A stretch of 64,000 bases of DNA from Moraxella atlantae NBRC 14588 (GTDB lineage: Bacteria; Pseudomonadota; Gammaproteobacteria; Pseudomonadales; Moraxellaceae), in the NCBI RefSeq assembly GCF_001591265.1, contig NZ_BCUL01000001.1, positions 62,001-126,000 on the forward strand. The letters are read 5' to 3'. The notes beneath the pieces were generated by a model, which saw nothing but the letters and a program-made list of their open reading frames with translations, did not search any database and was not told where the DNA came from. Made by a program: the position numbers and the translations under genes. The first letter of the stretch is position 1. The number at the start of each line of letters is the position of its first letter. Below are positions 54,009 to 64,000 of this stretch, one piece after another.

Positions 54009-55178
54009 ATGGCTGAAGCATTATCAAGCGCGTTTGGTTTGGCAGACGCTCAGCGACTTGTTGGCGATCAACCGATTCGCGTGATTGTCGGTATGTCAGG
54101 CGGTGTGGATTCGTCGGTTAGTGCGTTGTTGCTCAAACAAGCAGGCTTTGCTGTTGAAGGCTTGTTTATGAAAAACTGGGAAGAAGACGACGGCACCGAA
54201 TACTGCACGGCACTGACTGACCTTGCCGACGCACAAGCGGTTGCCGACCGTATCGGTATTAAATTGCACACCGCGAATTTTGCCGCCGAGTATTGGGACA
54301 AGGTGTTTGAGCACTTTTTGGCAGAGTATGGCGCAGGGCGCACGCCAAATCCTGATATTTTGTGCAATAAAGAAATCAAATTTCGTGCATTTTTGGACTA
54401 TGCCATGACACTTGGTGCAGATTATATCGCGACGGGGCATTACGCACGGCGCAGCTTTGTTAATGCTGATGGCAAGGCAAATTTGTTGCGCGGACTGGAT
54501 GACAACAAAGACCAAAGTTACTTTTTGCACGCTGTGGGCGGTGATAAACTGGCAAAAACGTTGTTTCCTGTCGGTGAGTTGCCCAAGCCGCAAGTGCGCG
54601 CGATTGCCGAGCAATATCAGCTAGCAACGGCGCACAAAAAGGATTCGACAGGGATTTGCTTTATTGGTGAGCGGCGGTTTAAAGACTTTTTGCAGCAGTA
54701 TTTGCCTGCCAAACCAGGCGATATTTATACCGATGATGGCACACGCATTGGGCGGCACGATGGCTTGATGTACTACACATTGGGGCAACGCGGCGGTATT
54801 GGTATTGGTGGGGTCAAAGACCGTGATGAAGCAGCGTGGTTTGTGCTAGAAAAAGACTTAGCCAACAACCGCTTGATCGTCGGGCAAGGGCATGACCATC
54901 CGCGCTTACAAAGTAAATCATTGGTTGCCTACCAAGTCGATTGGGTGGTTGCACCGCCGCCGCAAGTCTTTGACACAGATGGCTTGCGTTGTACCGCCAA
55001 AACGCGCTACCGCCAGCCTGACCAAGCCTGCACGCTATACGCCGATAATGCTGATGCAAGTCGCGTTCGGGTGGTGTTTGATGCGCCGCAGCGTGCGGTC
55101 ACACCAGGTCAATCTTGCGTATTGTACGATGGCGCGGTGTGCTTAGGCGGTGGGGTGATTGAGTCAATTTACCCATAA
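54009..55178 (+). CDS. mnmA: tRNA-specific 2-thiouridylase MnmA
   Basis: Thiolates wobble uridine 34 of tRNA Lys, Glu and Gln, using sulfur relayed from the cysteine desulfurase/Tus system; cytoplasmic, 389 residues. The PP-loop [16 protein letters not shown] is at about residues 29-44; the catalytic Cys pair lies in [12 protein letters not shown] and [19 protein letters not shown] is also diagnostic. The N-terminal 20 residues before the PP-loop strand are extra compared with E. coli, and an ATG at a later position is possible. It is the thiolation counterpart of MnmG at 9.1 kb. Confidence 0.96.
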   Translation: MAEALSSAFGLADAQRLVGDQPIRVIVGMSGGVDSSVSALLLKQAGFAVEGLFMKNWEEDDGTEYCTALTDLADAQAVADRIGIKLHTANFAAEYWDKVFEHFLAEYGAGRTPNPDILCNKEIKFRAFLDYAMTLGADYIATGHYARRSFVNADGKANLLRGLDDNKDQSYFLHAVGGDKLAKTLFPVGELPKPQVRAIAEQYQLATAHKKDSTGICFIGERRFKDFLQQYLPAKPGDIYTDDGTRIGRHDGLMYYTLGQRGGIGIGGVKDRDEAAWFVLEKDLANNRLIVGQGHDHPRLQSKSLVAYQVDWVVAPPPQVFDTDGLRCTAKTRYRQPDQACTLYADNADASRVRVVFDAPQRAVTPGQSCVLYDGAVCLGGGVIESIYP

Positions 55179-55249
55179 AGGACGGTAAGTCAAGTATAAA
55201 CAGGGATTAAGGCGCGACTTAAATCCCTGTTTTACCCAAACACTGATGA

Positions 55250-55627
55250 TCAAATATGCACGTTGCGTTTGGTGTACTGCGCGCCCAATTCAACGGGATT
55301 GACACAAATTTGTAGTGGCTGTTGCGGGTCATTGTTGGGCAAATGCGTGGCAAAAAACTGCGCAATGGTGTCGGCAACGACTTGACATAAATGCGCGATA
55401 GTAGCCGCATCACGCCCTGCCATCAAGTATAATTGCACCATGATAAAATGTTCAGCCGTGCAACCGTCGCCCACCAAACTGTGCTTGCTTTGGTACAAGC
55501 GCGATTTTAAATCATTGAGGGCTTTAACTTGTCCCGTAGCAAATAGGGCTTGGTGAATTTGCTGCATTAAACGCTCAGGATCGGGAATAGATAAGTTTTG
55601 GCTGGTTTCGATAATTAAATGTGGCAT
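55250..55627 (-). CDS. 5-carboxymethyl-2-hydroxymuconate isomerase family protein
   Basis: A 125-residue protein of the tautomerase superfamily CHMI group. Pro2 directly after the initiator Met would be the catalytic proton carrier (MPHLIIETSQNL), and HFIMVQLYLMAGRD and PVELGAQYTKRNVHI match the family (HpaF). HpaF acts in homoprotocatechuate degradation, but no other gene of that pathway is nearby, so the real substrate may differ. It is single, converging on mnmA with a 71-bp gap. Confidence 0.85.
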   Translation of the reverse strand: MPHLIIETSQNLSIPDPERLMQQIHQALFATGQVKALNDLKSRLYQSKHSLVGDGCTAEHFIMVQLYLMAGRDAATIAHLCQVVADTIAQFFATHLPNNDPQQPLQICVNPVELGAQYTKRNVHI

Positions 55628-55842
55628 GGCGTGTCCTGTTTTTATGCCTGTTTTTATGCCTATTTTTATGACAGTTGTTTGAAAATCTGTCAGCGCAATG
55701 GTGAAGGCTCGCTATATTGTAACCAATTTTACCTATAATTTTTCAACTATCATTCAACCGTAAAGTGCAAAGCGGTGCCAACCGATTTGTGAGTTAAATT
55801 CAGCAATTAAAAGTCAATAAAAAATTATTCTAAGGATAAAAA

Positions 55843-56982
55843 ATGCGTTGGGTATTTTTAGCAATTACCGTGCTGCTGCTTGAGGGTTTGACGTATGGCG
55901 CGGCGCGTGGTGTGCAATGGGGATTTGCGCCATGGCTGACGGCAAAAACCAGTCGCTATGTGTTGTGGGCACTATTTGCGTTTAGTAATGGCTTGCTATT
56001 GGCAGTGGTGGTTAAGTTTTCGGGTATGGGGCTTAAACTGTTGATGAGCTGGCTGACCGTGCTGTGGCTGTTTATTTTAGCCACGCTGGCGACGTGGTTG
56101 GTGCATCTACTGGTCAGTAAGCTGCTGTTGGCAAGCATGGGCGCAAGCACGGCGAGTGGGTATACCCTATGGGGCGTGCGTGGGCTACTGGCAGTGATGT
56201 TTGTCGGTTTGGTTGGGCTTGGGGTGTATAACGCGTATATGCCTGTGGTGCGCCGTTTAACCATTCAAACCAATCAGCCACTGGCAAAACCGTTACGCAT
56301 TGGTTTGGTCTCAGATTTGCATTTGGGGCGGTTGATTGGACAATACCATCTAAAAAAACTACAAGCTATTGTCAAAGATGAGCATATCGAACTGCTATTG
56401 ATGGCAGGCGATATCATGGACGACAACACCGATGAATACAACGCGCGCAACATGCAGCCAACGCTCAGCGCGCTTGTCCATGCTGTGCCACTTGGGGTAT
56501 ATGCCAGTTTAGGTAATCATGATATGTACGGGCATGAAGCGCAAATTCGCCGTGCCATCGAGGATGCTGGCATTCACCTACTGACCGATAGCCGCGCGTT
56601 GGTCGATCAACGGCTGTGGCTGGTTGGGCGGCTAGATGACCACGCCAAATACCGTAAACCCACCGCTGATCTGCTACCGCCTAACAATCAGCTGCCCATC
56701 GTACTGCTTGATCATGAGCCTAGCCAAATCGCGCAAAATGTCGCGTTACCGATTGACGTGCAGCTATCGGGACACACCCACAACGGGCAGATTTTTCCTG
56801 CCAATTTTATTGTAAAGGCGATGTATCGGCTGGCTTATGGGCATGAACGCATCCATAACACTGATGTCATCGTCAGCTCAGGCTATGGGCTGTGGGGCGT
56901 ACCGTTTCGCTTAGGCTCGCAGTCTGAAGTGTGGGTGATTGATCTGGTTGGCAGCAACCAATCAGCGAATATTAGCAGATAA
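55843..56982 (+). CDS. Membrane-anchored metallophosphoesterase
   Basis: A 379-residue protein with four N-terminal membrane helices (about residues 3-25, 45-65, 70-95, 107-128) and a calcineurin-like phosphoesterase domain (about 150-370). The metal ligands are in DLHLG, GDIMDDN, GNHDMYG and SGHTHNGQIFP. This architecture matches the YkuE/YaeI group, some of which hydrolyse lipid-linked phosphates such as UDP-diacylglucosamine-like substrates; the specific target here is unknown. Its end overlaps the convergent TetR gene by 11 bp. The ribosome site is AAGGAT. Confidence 0.9.
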   Translation: MRWVFLAITVLLLEGLTYGAARGVQWGFAPWLTAKTSRYVLWALFAFSNGLLLAVVVKFSGMGLKLLMSWLTVLWLFILATLATWLVHLLVSKLLLASMGASTASGYTLWGVRGLLAVMFVGLVGLGVYNAYMPVVRRLTIQTNQPLAKPLRIGLVSDLHLGRLIGQYHLKKLQAIVKDEHIELLLMAGDIMDDNTDEYNARNMQPTLSALVHAVPLGVYASLGNHDMYGHEAQIRRAIEDAGIHLLTDSRALVDQRLWLVGRLDDHAKYRKPTADLLPPNNQLPIVLLDHEPSQIAQNVALPIDVQLSGHTHNGQIFPANFIVKAMYRLAYGHERIHNTDVIVSSGYGLWGVPFRLGSQSEVWVIDLVGSNQSANISR

Positions 56983-57547
56983 TCTGCTCGGTTTTCATCC
57001 GCGCGGTGTCAAGCATGGTCAGTAAGTTTTGGCGCATATCATCAACGCTCATCTCGACATCGTGCTCAAGCGTATACATCAAGCTGCTTAGCACCATGTG
57101 CGCATAGCAATGCCCTTGGTAGTCCAAATCACCTGCCTTGCCATGGTACTCAGCATACGCAATGTAATTGCGCCGAATCAGCGCGTACATGTCGTCGTAT
57201 AGATGGATCGTTGGCGTTTTGATTTGCCACAATGCCAAGATTCGCGATTTTTGGCTATAAATAAATTGCCAAAACCGCGCCAACCAGTTGGCAAGGTTTT
57301 CTTGCGATGACAACGTGCAACGCTCTGCCAAAAACTGCTCATACACCGTGCGAAATCCTGCCACCATCGCCTCGGCAAGCGCGTCTTTATTGGCATAATG
57401 CCGATAAAACGTTGAGCGATTGATTTGCGCATCCTCTAGGATATCTTGCACCGTAATCGCGCGATAAGGCTTTTTGGCAAGCAGTGTTAAAAATGCTTGC
57501 TCAATGTGCTGCTGGGTTTTGATGACGCGCAAGTCATTTTCATTCAT
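56972..57547 (-). CDS. TetR-family transcriptional regulator
   Basis: A 191-residue repressor-like protein. The helix-turn-helix is at about residues 20-55 (ITVQDILEDAQINRSTFYRHYANKDALAEA), typical of TetR. The C-terminal ligand domain is unassigned. MNENDLRV at 57547 is preferred to an open frame that extends to 57661. It lies divergent to kup (284 bp apart) and convergent with the phosphoesterase gene. It could regulate either, or itself; no operator was identified. Confidence 0.88.
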   Translation of the reverse strand: MNENDLRVIKTQQHIEQAFLTLLAKKPYRAITVQDILEDAQINRSTFYRHYANKDALAEAMVAGFRTVYEQFLAERCTLSSQENLANWLARFWQFIYSQKSRILALWQIKTPTIHLYDDMYALIRRNYIAYAEYHGKAGDLDYQGHCYAHMVLSSLMYTLEHDVEMSVDDMRQNLLTMLDTARMKTEQIIC

Positions 57548-57831
57548 CGTATGAGTACCTATAGGCAAGTGTGGCGCGGCAAGCATCGCTTTGCGGCGGC
57601 AAAATTTACCAAAAGTGAATAACTTATGCAATAGGGTGGGGGCTTTTGTGGTGTTATGCAACAGCGGCGGCAGATTTTATCAGAGCCAATTGATACCAAA
57701 ATCTATAACGCAAGGCGTGAATAAACACAAGTTTTATTTAGGTTTTGGTAAAAATAGTTACAAAATAAAGTTGTCACGTAAGCTTGATAAACAGGCGTAT
57801 AATGGCGCAAACATCGGACGTTGGCAGCTTT

Positions 57832-59985
57832 ATGACCCACCCAAAAACCCCTTCCTTAGCTACATCTAGCAATTTATCCACCACAGCCAATACCCATGGT
57901 CATACATCACAATTTGCCTTGACCTTTGGCGCGATTGGCGTGGTATATGGTGATATTGGTACCAGTGTGCTGTACTCGGTCAAAGAAGTATTTTCCCATG
58001 GCGGTTTGGCGTGGACAACGGCGAATGTGTATGGCGTTTTTTCGCTGTTTATTTGGACGTTGATGATTATTGTCAGTCTAAAATATGTCACTTTGGTGCT
58101 ACGCGCCGATAATCACGGTGAGGGCGGGCTGGTGGCGATGTTGGCACTGGCGATGAGTGCGATTCGTCAGCAGGCACAGTCGGCAAGCATGACCAAGCTA
58201 TACGGTGTGATTATGCTGTTGGGGATTTTTGGCACGTGTTTGTTTTATGGTGACGGGGTGATTACGCCTGCCATCTCGGTGCTGTCGGCGGTCGAGGGGT
58301 TGGCGGTGGTATCACCGCATCTTGCGCCATGGGTCATGCCTTTGACGTTGGTGATTTTGTTCGCGCTGTTTTTTGTTCAACGTTTTGGCACGCAAGGCAT
58401 CGGGCGGTTTTTTGCGCCGATCATGGTGCTGTGGTTTGCTGCTATTGCAGGCATTGGCGTGTATCACATTGCACAAAATCCTGCAATTATCGCAGCTATC
58501 AACCCGCTGTATGCGCTTATGCTGATGACGCACGCGCCGTGGACGGTGTTTTTGATGCTCGGTGCGGTGGTGCTGTGTGTGACGGGTGGTGAGGCGTTGT
58601 ATGCCGATATGGGGCATTTTGGCAAGCGTCCGATTCGGCTAGCGTGGTTTGGGCTTGTGCTGCCTGCGCTGGTGCTCAATTATTTGGGGCAAGGCGCGTT
58701 TTTGTTGGCAAACCCGACGGCGCGCGACAATCCGTTTTTTTTGATGATTCCTGAAACGCTGCGCGTGGGCATGGTGGTGCTGGCAACGCTTGCCACAGTG
58801 ATTGCTTCGCAAGCGTTGATTTCTGGCGCGTTTAGTATCACCAAACAGGTGGTGCAGTTGGGTTTATTGCCGCGCTTGCGGATCGTTTATACCAATGCCA
58901 AATCGGCAGGACAAATTTATGTGCCTGCGGTGAATTGGGGATTGTTTGTGGCGATTGTGCTGGCGGTGGCGTTGTTTAAAACCTCAAGTGCGTTGGCAGC
59001 AGCGTATGGCATCGCGGTGTGTACCGATATGCTGATTACGACGATTTTGACGTTTTTTGTCATTCGCTATGCGTGGCGTTATCCATGGGCGTTGTGTGTC
59101 GCGGCGACGGCGTTTTTTGTCTGTATCGATGGGCTATTTTGGGCATCAAATTTGCTTAAATTGCCCAAGGGCGGTTGGTTTCCGCTGCTGCTGGGTGCAG
59201 GCATGTTTGTGCTTATGACCACTTGGCGCGATGGGCGTGCGTTGCTTAGCCAAACCCAACAACGCACCAGTGTTGATTTGCGCGAATACTTGGCGCAGCT
59301 TTATGGAGGGATTAAGGCAGCGCGTTTACAAAACGCCGTGCAGCAGCTGGATGCACGCATCAACAAGCTGGCGTTGATGCCTGCGTTTGCTGATAGCCCA
59401 TTGAGCCGTGATTTGGATCGCCAATACCAACATTTACAAGAACAACACGCGCGCTATCACAAATACCAACCGATTGCTGATATCAATATTGTTGAGGGCG
59501 TGGCGGTATTTTTGGTGGCAACGCCCGATATCGTCCCGTTGGCACTCACACAAAATCTTAAGCACAACAAGGTCTTGCACCATTTTCAAGTGTTTGTGTG
59601 TGTCAAAACCCATGACGTGCCGTGGATTGGGCTTGCAAAGCGCAGCGAGGAGGTGTACTTGGGCAATAATTGTTGGCAGGTGCTGCTCAATTACGGATTT
59701 AAAAATGACATCGATGTGCCTGCCGCGCTACGCCACGTGACAGCGTTTAATTTTAACCTTACCGAACAGCCTGTGAGCTATTTTTTGTCGCAGATTGTGG
59801 TCAAAAACCCTGCGCCAAAAAAACAAGTCTCGTCACAAACTGGCGCAGCGCACCCACTTGCCCACATGGCACGTTGGCGCAAAAAACTGTTTGGGCATAT
59901 GCAGCGTAACGCTGGCAATGCGGTAGAGTATTTTAAACTGCCCAGCAACCAAGTGGTTGAGCTTGGCGTCAAAGTCGATATTTAA
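57832..59985 (+). CDS. kup: Potassium uptake protein Kup
   Basis: Inner-membrane K+:H+ symporter of the KUP/HAK family, 717 residues, longer than E. coli Kup (622). It has about twelve membrane helices up to about residue 450 and a large cytoplasmic C-terminal domain. Marks are [70 protein letters not shown] and [13 protein letters not shown]. Start: a perfect TATAAT (57798-57803) overlaps the earlier ATG at 57802, so the ATG at 57832 (MTHPKTPS) is favoured. The C-terminal overhang is charged. The gene overlaps convergent xseB by four bases. Confidence 0.94.
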   Translation: MTHPKTPSLATSSNLSTTANTHGHTSQFALTFGAIGVVYGDIGTSVLYSVKEVFSHGGLAWTTANVYGVFSLFIWTLMIIVSLKYVTLVLRADNHGEGGLVAMLALAMSAIRQQAQSASMTKLYGVIMLLGIFGTCLFYGDGVITPAISVLSAVEGLAVVSPHLAPWVMPLTLVILFALFFVQRFGTQGIGRFFAPIMVLWFAAIAGIGVYHIAQNPAIIAAINPLYALMLMTHAPWTVFLMLGAVVLCVTGGEALYADMGHFGKRPIRLAWFGLVLPALVLNYLGQGAFLLANPTARDNPFFLMIPETLRVGMVVLATLATVIASQALISGAFSITKQVVQLGLLPRLRIVYTNAKSAGQIYVPAVNWGLFVAIVLAVALFKTSSALAAAYGIAVCTDMLITTILTFFVIRYAWRYPWALCVAATAFFVCIDGLFWASNLLKLPKGGWFPLLLGAGMFVLMTTWRDGRALLSQTQQRTSVDLREYLAQLYGGIKAARLQNAVQQLDARINKLALMPAFADSPLSRDLDRQYQHLQEQHARYHKYQPIADINIVEGVAVFLVATPDIVPLALTQNLKHNKVLHHFQVFVCVKTHDVPWIGLAKRSEEVYLGNNCWQVLLNYGFKNDIDVPAALRHVTAFNFNLTEQPVSYFLSQIVVKNPAPKKQVSSQTGAAHPLAHMARWRKKLFGHMQRNAGNAVEYFKLPSNQVVELGVKVDI

Positions 59986-60197
59986 GCGTCACTGTCGCTG
60001 CTGTCAAAGGCTTGATTGAGCGCGCGTTCAACGGCGTCAATGCGCGTTTGGCAGACTTTGTAGGCGGCGATGGACTGCTCAACAATCGCCATGAGCTCAT
60101 CAATATTCGGTTGTTGGCTAGATTGTAGCTGTTGGGCATTGGCTTTAAGCAGTTGGTAGGCGGATTGAAAGTCGGTTGGGGTGGTAGTGGTGTTCAT
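59982..60197 (-). CDS. xseB: Exodeoxyribonuclease VII small subunit
   Basis: A 71-residue helical protein (E. coli XseB 80) with the family pattern [16 protein letters not shown] and [23 protein letters not shown]. It binds XseA several-fold to form exonuclease VII, which degrades single-stranded DNA. It lies 65 bp downstream of xseA on the same strand, so the two subunits are co-expressed here, whereas in E. coli they are far apart. Confidence 0.92.
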   Translation of the reverse strand: MNTTTTPTDFQSAYQLLKANAQQLQSSQQPNIDELMAIVEQSIAAYKVCQTRIDAVERALNQAFDSSDSDA

Positions 60198-60262
60198 AGG
60201 ATTATTTATCTAAATTTATCTAAAGTTAAAAACTAACAAGTCAAAAAAATCGAACCTGTCAT

Positions 60263-61672
60263 TTAGTCGTTAAGGGTCACGGCATTGACCGTGACCGCCA
60301 GTTGCCCATCTTGTAATTGTAGGGTCAAGTGGGTATTTGGCGCGGTTTGTTTGGCACGGGTCATGACATGCCCGTCATCGGTACGCACAATGGCATAACC
60401 TTTTGCCAACACGCTGGCAGGGTGCTGGAGCAAAATCACCTCGCGCAACTGCTCGCTGTGCTGCTTGGCAAGGGCAAGCTGCTGATACGCGGCTTGTTTG
60501 AGCGTGTTGAAGGCAAAATCAAGCTGCTGATGGCTGTGCTGTAGTTGCTGAAGGGCGGCGTGTTGGCTGGTCATCAACTGGCGTTGGCAGTCAGTTTTTG
60601 CCAGTTGCAGCTGCTGTGTGGCGGCGTGCTGAATTTGGACAAATGCCTGTTTTGCCGCTTGGGTGGTGGCGTACAGGTGTTGGGTAATGCCTGCGATGAC
60701 CTTGGATGGGGTATCAAATCGCGTATGTGCCACCTCATCAAGCAATACGCGGTCACGCTCATGCCCAATGCCAACCCACACAGGCATCGGCTGTTCGGCG
60801 ACCAACGCGGCAAGTTCATAATCATTTAAATATGCCAAATCACCAACCGCACCACCACCGCGAATGATGACTAACAAATCAGGTGTAATACCTCGCGCTT
60901 GCAGTGCCTTACGCCCCGTGATGATGGCTTGGCGAATCTCACTGGGCGCGTGGTTACCCTGAAACGTGGCATGGGCATAGCTAAATTCACACGCACCTGC
61001 CGCCATCAGACGGTCGGCATCGGCGCGAAAATCGCCCAAGCCTGCGGCGTTCTCGGGTGCGATGACCAACACGTGCGTGATGTCAAACGGTGTAGGCAAA
61101 CTGGCATTGAGCGTCAATAAGCCCTCATTTTGTAAGCGACTGAGCATAGCTTGGTATTGCTGCGCCAAATCGCCTAACGTATAAGTCGGGTCAATGTCCA
61201 GAATCGTGACGGCAAACCCATATTGCGGATGAAAACTTGCCGATACTTTAAACAGTACGTTCAAACCTTGTGCAAGGCTGCGTCCCGTTTGGCGTTCAAA
61301 CTTACCAAGTAGACGCTGCGCCTGCCCACGCCACAAATTGCCGCGACAACTGGCGGTGATTTTCCCGTCCGCGTCCTTGTCCGCCAGCTCAAAATAATGA
61401 TGTCCGCCTTTGCTGCTGTGGCTGCGAATCTCTGCCTTGACCCACACGCTGTGGGCAAAGGTTTCATCAATCACCAATTGCACGGCGGCAAGATAATCCG
61501 CCAATGACAGCGTGGTGTCTTGCATGGCGGCATGCAGCTCGGCTTCGGCTTGGGCGTGCGCAAGCTCTGCGCTAAGCTGCGCCATCTCGCTGCTGCTCAA
61601 GGTAGCCTCGCTGGTGGATTGGCTGGTGGCAAGGTCATTAATTTGGTGCAATATGTGTTGATTGACAGGCAT
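60263..61672 (-). CDS. xseA: Exodeoxyribonuclease VII large subunit
   Basis: Catalytic subunit of exonuclease VII, 469 residues. The N-terminal OB fold (about residues 55-150, VWVKAEIRSHSSKGGHHYFEL) precedes the catalytic domain with DLLVIIRGGGAVGDLAYLND and GIGHERDRVLLDEVAHTRFDTPS, then a helical stalk (about 335-425) rich in Gln and Leu. The first 40 residues are extra compared with E. coli XseA. xseB follows. obgE is divergent with a 164-bp spacer. Confidence 0.94.
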   Translation of the reverse strand: MPVNQHILHQINDLATSQSTSEATLSSSEMAQLSAELAHAQAEAELHAAMQDTTLSLADYLAAVQLVIDETFAHSVWVKAEIRSHSSKGGHHYFELADKDADGKITASCRGNLWRGQAQRLLGKFERQTGRSLAQGLNVLFKVSASFHPQYGFAVTILDIDPTYTLGDLAQQYQAMLSRLQNEGLLTLNASLPTPFDITHVLVIAPENAAGLGDFRADADRLMAAGACEFSYAHATFQGNHAPSEIRQAIITGRKALQARGITPDLLVIIRGGGAVGDLAYLNDYELAALVAEQPMPVWVGIGHERDRVLLDEVAHTRFDTPSKVIAGITQHLYATTQAAKQAFVQIQHAATQQLQLAKTDCQRQLMTSQHAALQQLQHSHQQLDFAFNTLKQAAYQQLALAKQHSEQLREVILLQHPASVLAKGYAIVRTDDGHVMTRAKQTAPNTHLTLQLQDGQLAVTVNAVTLND

Positions 61673-61800
61673 TGTTGTTGGGGTTTTTGCTGTGATTTTA
61701 TGCTGGATGTTGGGTTGATGGTCTCAGCCGATTGTACCATTTTAGCGTGATGATGGGTAAAAATTTTGCCTTTAACTTTCAAAATCCGCTAAAATGATGA

Positions 61801-63054
<1,254 letters not shown>

Positions 63055-63070
63055 GTTGTAAAATTTATTC

Positions 63071-63107
63071 AAAAAAAGCCGCTGACCACACACAAGCTGG
63101 CGGCTTT
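63071..63107. terminator. Bidirectional terminator between obgE and tal
   Basis: AAAGCCGC (63075-63082) and GCGGCTTT (63100-63107) form an 8-bp stem with a 17-nt loop. Seven A residues to the left give a strong T run for the minus-strand tal transcript; on the plus strand the T run is interrupted by CA. Confidence 0.8.
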
Positions 63108-63135
63108 CATTTTTAATTATTTTTAAAATAAGGCA

Positions 63136-64000
63136 TCATGCCAAGCTATTTAACAAATCAACCAACTGCTGACGCGCTTTGACAAATCCTTCAATGCCTG
63201 CAGGCAATAGCTCATGCGTGATCGCGTCATGGGTCAATTGTGTGTCAAAATCTGCCTGTGCAAGTGTGGTTTTGGTGATGGGCTCATGCGTCATGTCGGG
63301 TGACAATTGACGCACCACAGGCGTCTGCATACTGGCTAGCGCGTCAAGCAATTCGGGCGAAATCGTTAGCAAGTCACAACCTGCTAATGCCAAAATTTGC
63401 TCGACGCTACGAAAGCTTGCGCCCATAATTTGGGTCGGGTAGCCGTGTTGTTTGAAATAATGATAAATCCGTTTGACCGACTGCACGCCTTTGTCCTGCG
63501 CGATGGCGATATGCTCAGCGTGTTCGGCGCGTTTTTGCCAGTCCAAAATCCGTCCAACAAACGGTGATATCAACGTCACGTCTGCATCGGCACATGCCTG
63601 TGCCTGCGCCAAACCAAAAATCAGTGTTACGTTACAAGCAATATTTTGCTGCTCAAGCTGACGTGCGGCTTGAATGCCTTGCCATGTACCAGCAATTTTA
63701 ATCAAAATCCGCGACGTATCTACACCTGCTTTGGCGTATGCGTCAATAAATTGCAACGCTTGGCGTACAGTCGCGTCGGTATCGTACGACAGACTGGCAT
63801 CGACTTCGGTTGAAACGCGCCCCTCAATCAATGCCAAAATCTGCTTGCCCAAATCCACAGTCAAGTCATTGATTACCGCATCCACATCACCACTGTGGCG
63901 GGCAAGCGCGGCGCGTAGTTGGGGCTGCATATCAGCGTGCGACAAAGCTTTGGTAATCAGACTTGGGTTGGTGGTAGCGTCCACAGGCTTGAGCCGTGCA
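63136..64000 (-). CDS. tal: Transaldolase, 5' end outside the window
   Basis: Pentose-phosphate-pathway enzyme moving dihydroxyacetone between sugar phosphates. The frame continues to the right edge of the window, reading ARLKPVDATTNPSLI, so the first 30 or so residues are missing and the start lies beyond 64000. The Schiff-base Lys is in ILIKIAGTWQGI, with VEASLSYD-like TEVDASLSYDTDATV and LISPFVGRILDW. It matches TalB (class I, about 317 residues in E. coli). It shares a terminator with obgE. Confidence 0.95.
   Translation of the reverse strand, partial: ARLKPVDATTNPSLITKALSHADMQPQLRAALARHSGDVDAVINDLTVDLGKQILALIEGRVSTEVDASLSYDTDATVRQALQFIDAYAKAGVDTSRILIKIAGTWQGIQAARQLEQQNIACNVTLIFGLAQAQACADADVTLISPFVGRILDWQKRAEHAEHIAIAQDKGVQSVKRIYHYFKQHGYPTQIMGASFRSVEQILALAGCDLLTISPELLDALASMQTPVVRQLSPDMTHEPITKTTLAQADFDTQLTHDAITHELLPAGIEGFVKARQQLVDLLNSLA

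Overview
The window is a chromosomal segment of a gammaproteobacterium, most likely a member of the Moraxellaceae (Moraxella, Faucicola or Psychrobacter type). This taxonomic call is an inference from protein resemblance, moderate base composition and gene neighbourhoods; no rRNA or marker search could be run. No rRNA, tRNA, CRISPR array, insertion sequence, prophage or plasmid gene was seen. Most genes are core metabolism. The main accessory block is a glycosyltransferase cluster at about 32.0-38.9 kb.

Layout. 0-12 kb: the tail of a bile-acid:Na+ symporter-like protein, aconitase B (acnB), pyruvate dehydrogenase E1 and E2 (aceE, aceF; E2 has two almost identical lipoyl modules), the tRNA-modifying mnmG and an AEC-type permease. 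12-19 kb: an unknown gene, then tolQ-tolR-tolA-tolB without pal (a small membrane protein sits where pal is usual), then pyrD. 18.6-25.1 kb: cvpA-purF and an L-lactate utilisation operon lldP-lldR-lldD, preceded by two LldR-type operators flanking a promoter. 25-32 kb: ubiJ, ubiB, glnE, ilvE.

32-39 kb: a probable lipooligosaccharide assembly locus between ilvE and argC. Four plus-strand genes (the first overlapping ilvE) face four minus-strand genes. It encodes two paralogous DxD transferases at the outer edges, further GT-A transferases, a GT25 enzyme, a possible GT42-like protein, an unknown helical protein and a GT4 gene broken by one frameshift. 39-50 kb: argC, a coiled-coil membrane protein, clpS-clpA, then on the minus strand nrdA with a previously easy-to-miss 46-residue lipoprotein gene whose start overlaps the nrdA stop, a YhbW-like luciferase-family oxidoreductase, argD and yacG. 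50-64 kb: a glutathione S-transferase, a small unknown gene, the creB-creC two-component pair, mnmA, a tautomerase-family isomerase, a membrane metallophosphoesterase, a TetR regulator, kup, xseA-xseB, obgE and the body of transaldolase (tal), which runs off the window.

How the parts work together. Lactate imported by LldP is oxidised by LldD to pyruvate, converted by AceE/AceF to acetyl-CoA and fed to the citrate cycle with AcnB; UbiJ/UbiB supply quinone for the electron flow. MnmG and MnmA both modify the wobble uridine of tRNA. ClpS delivers N-degron proteins to ClpA. TolQRAB energises envelope constriction, and the glycosyltransferase block probably shapes the surface glycan. The strongest candidates for new biology are the glycosyltransferase locus, the nrdA-coupled lipoprotein, the recently homogenised lipoyl modules in AceF and several perfect dyads and tandem repeats placed in promoter or leader regions.
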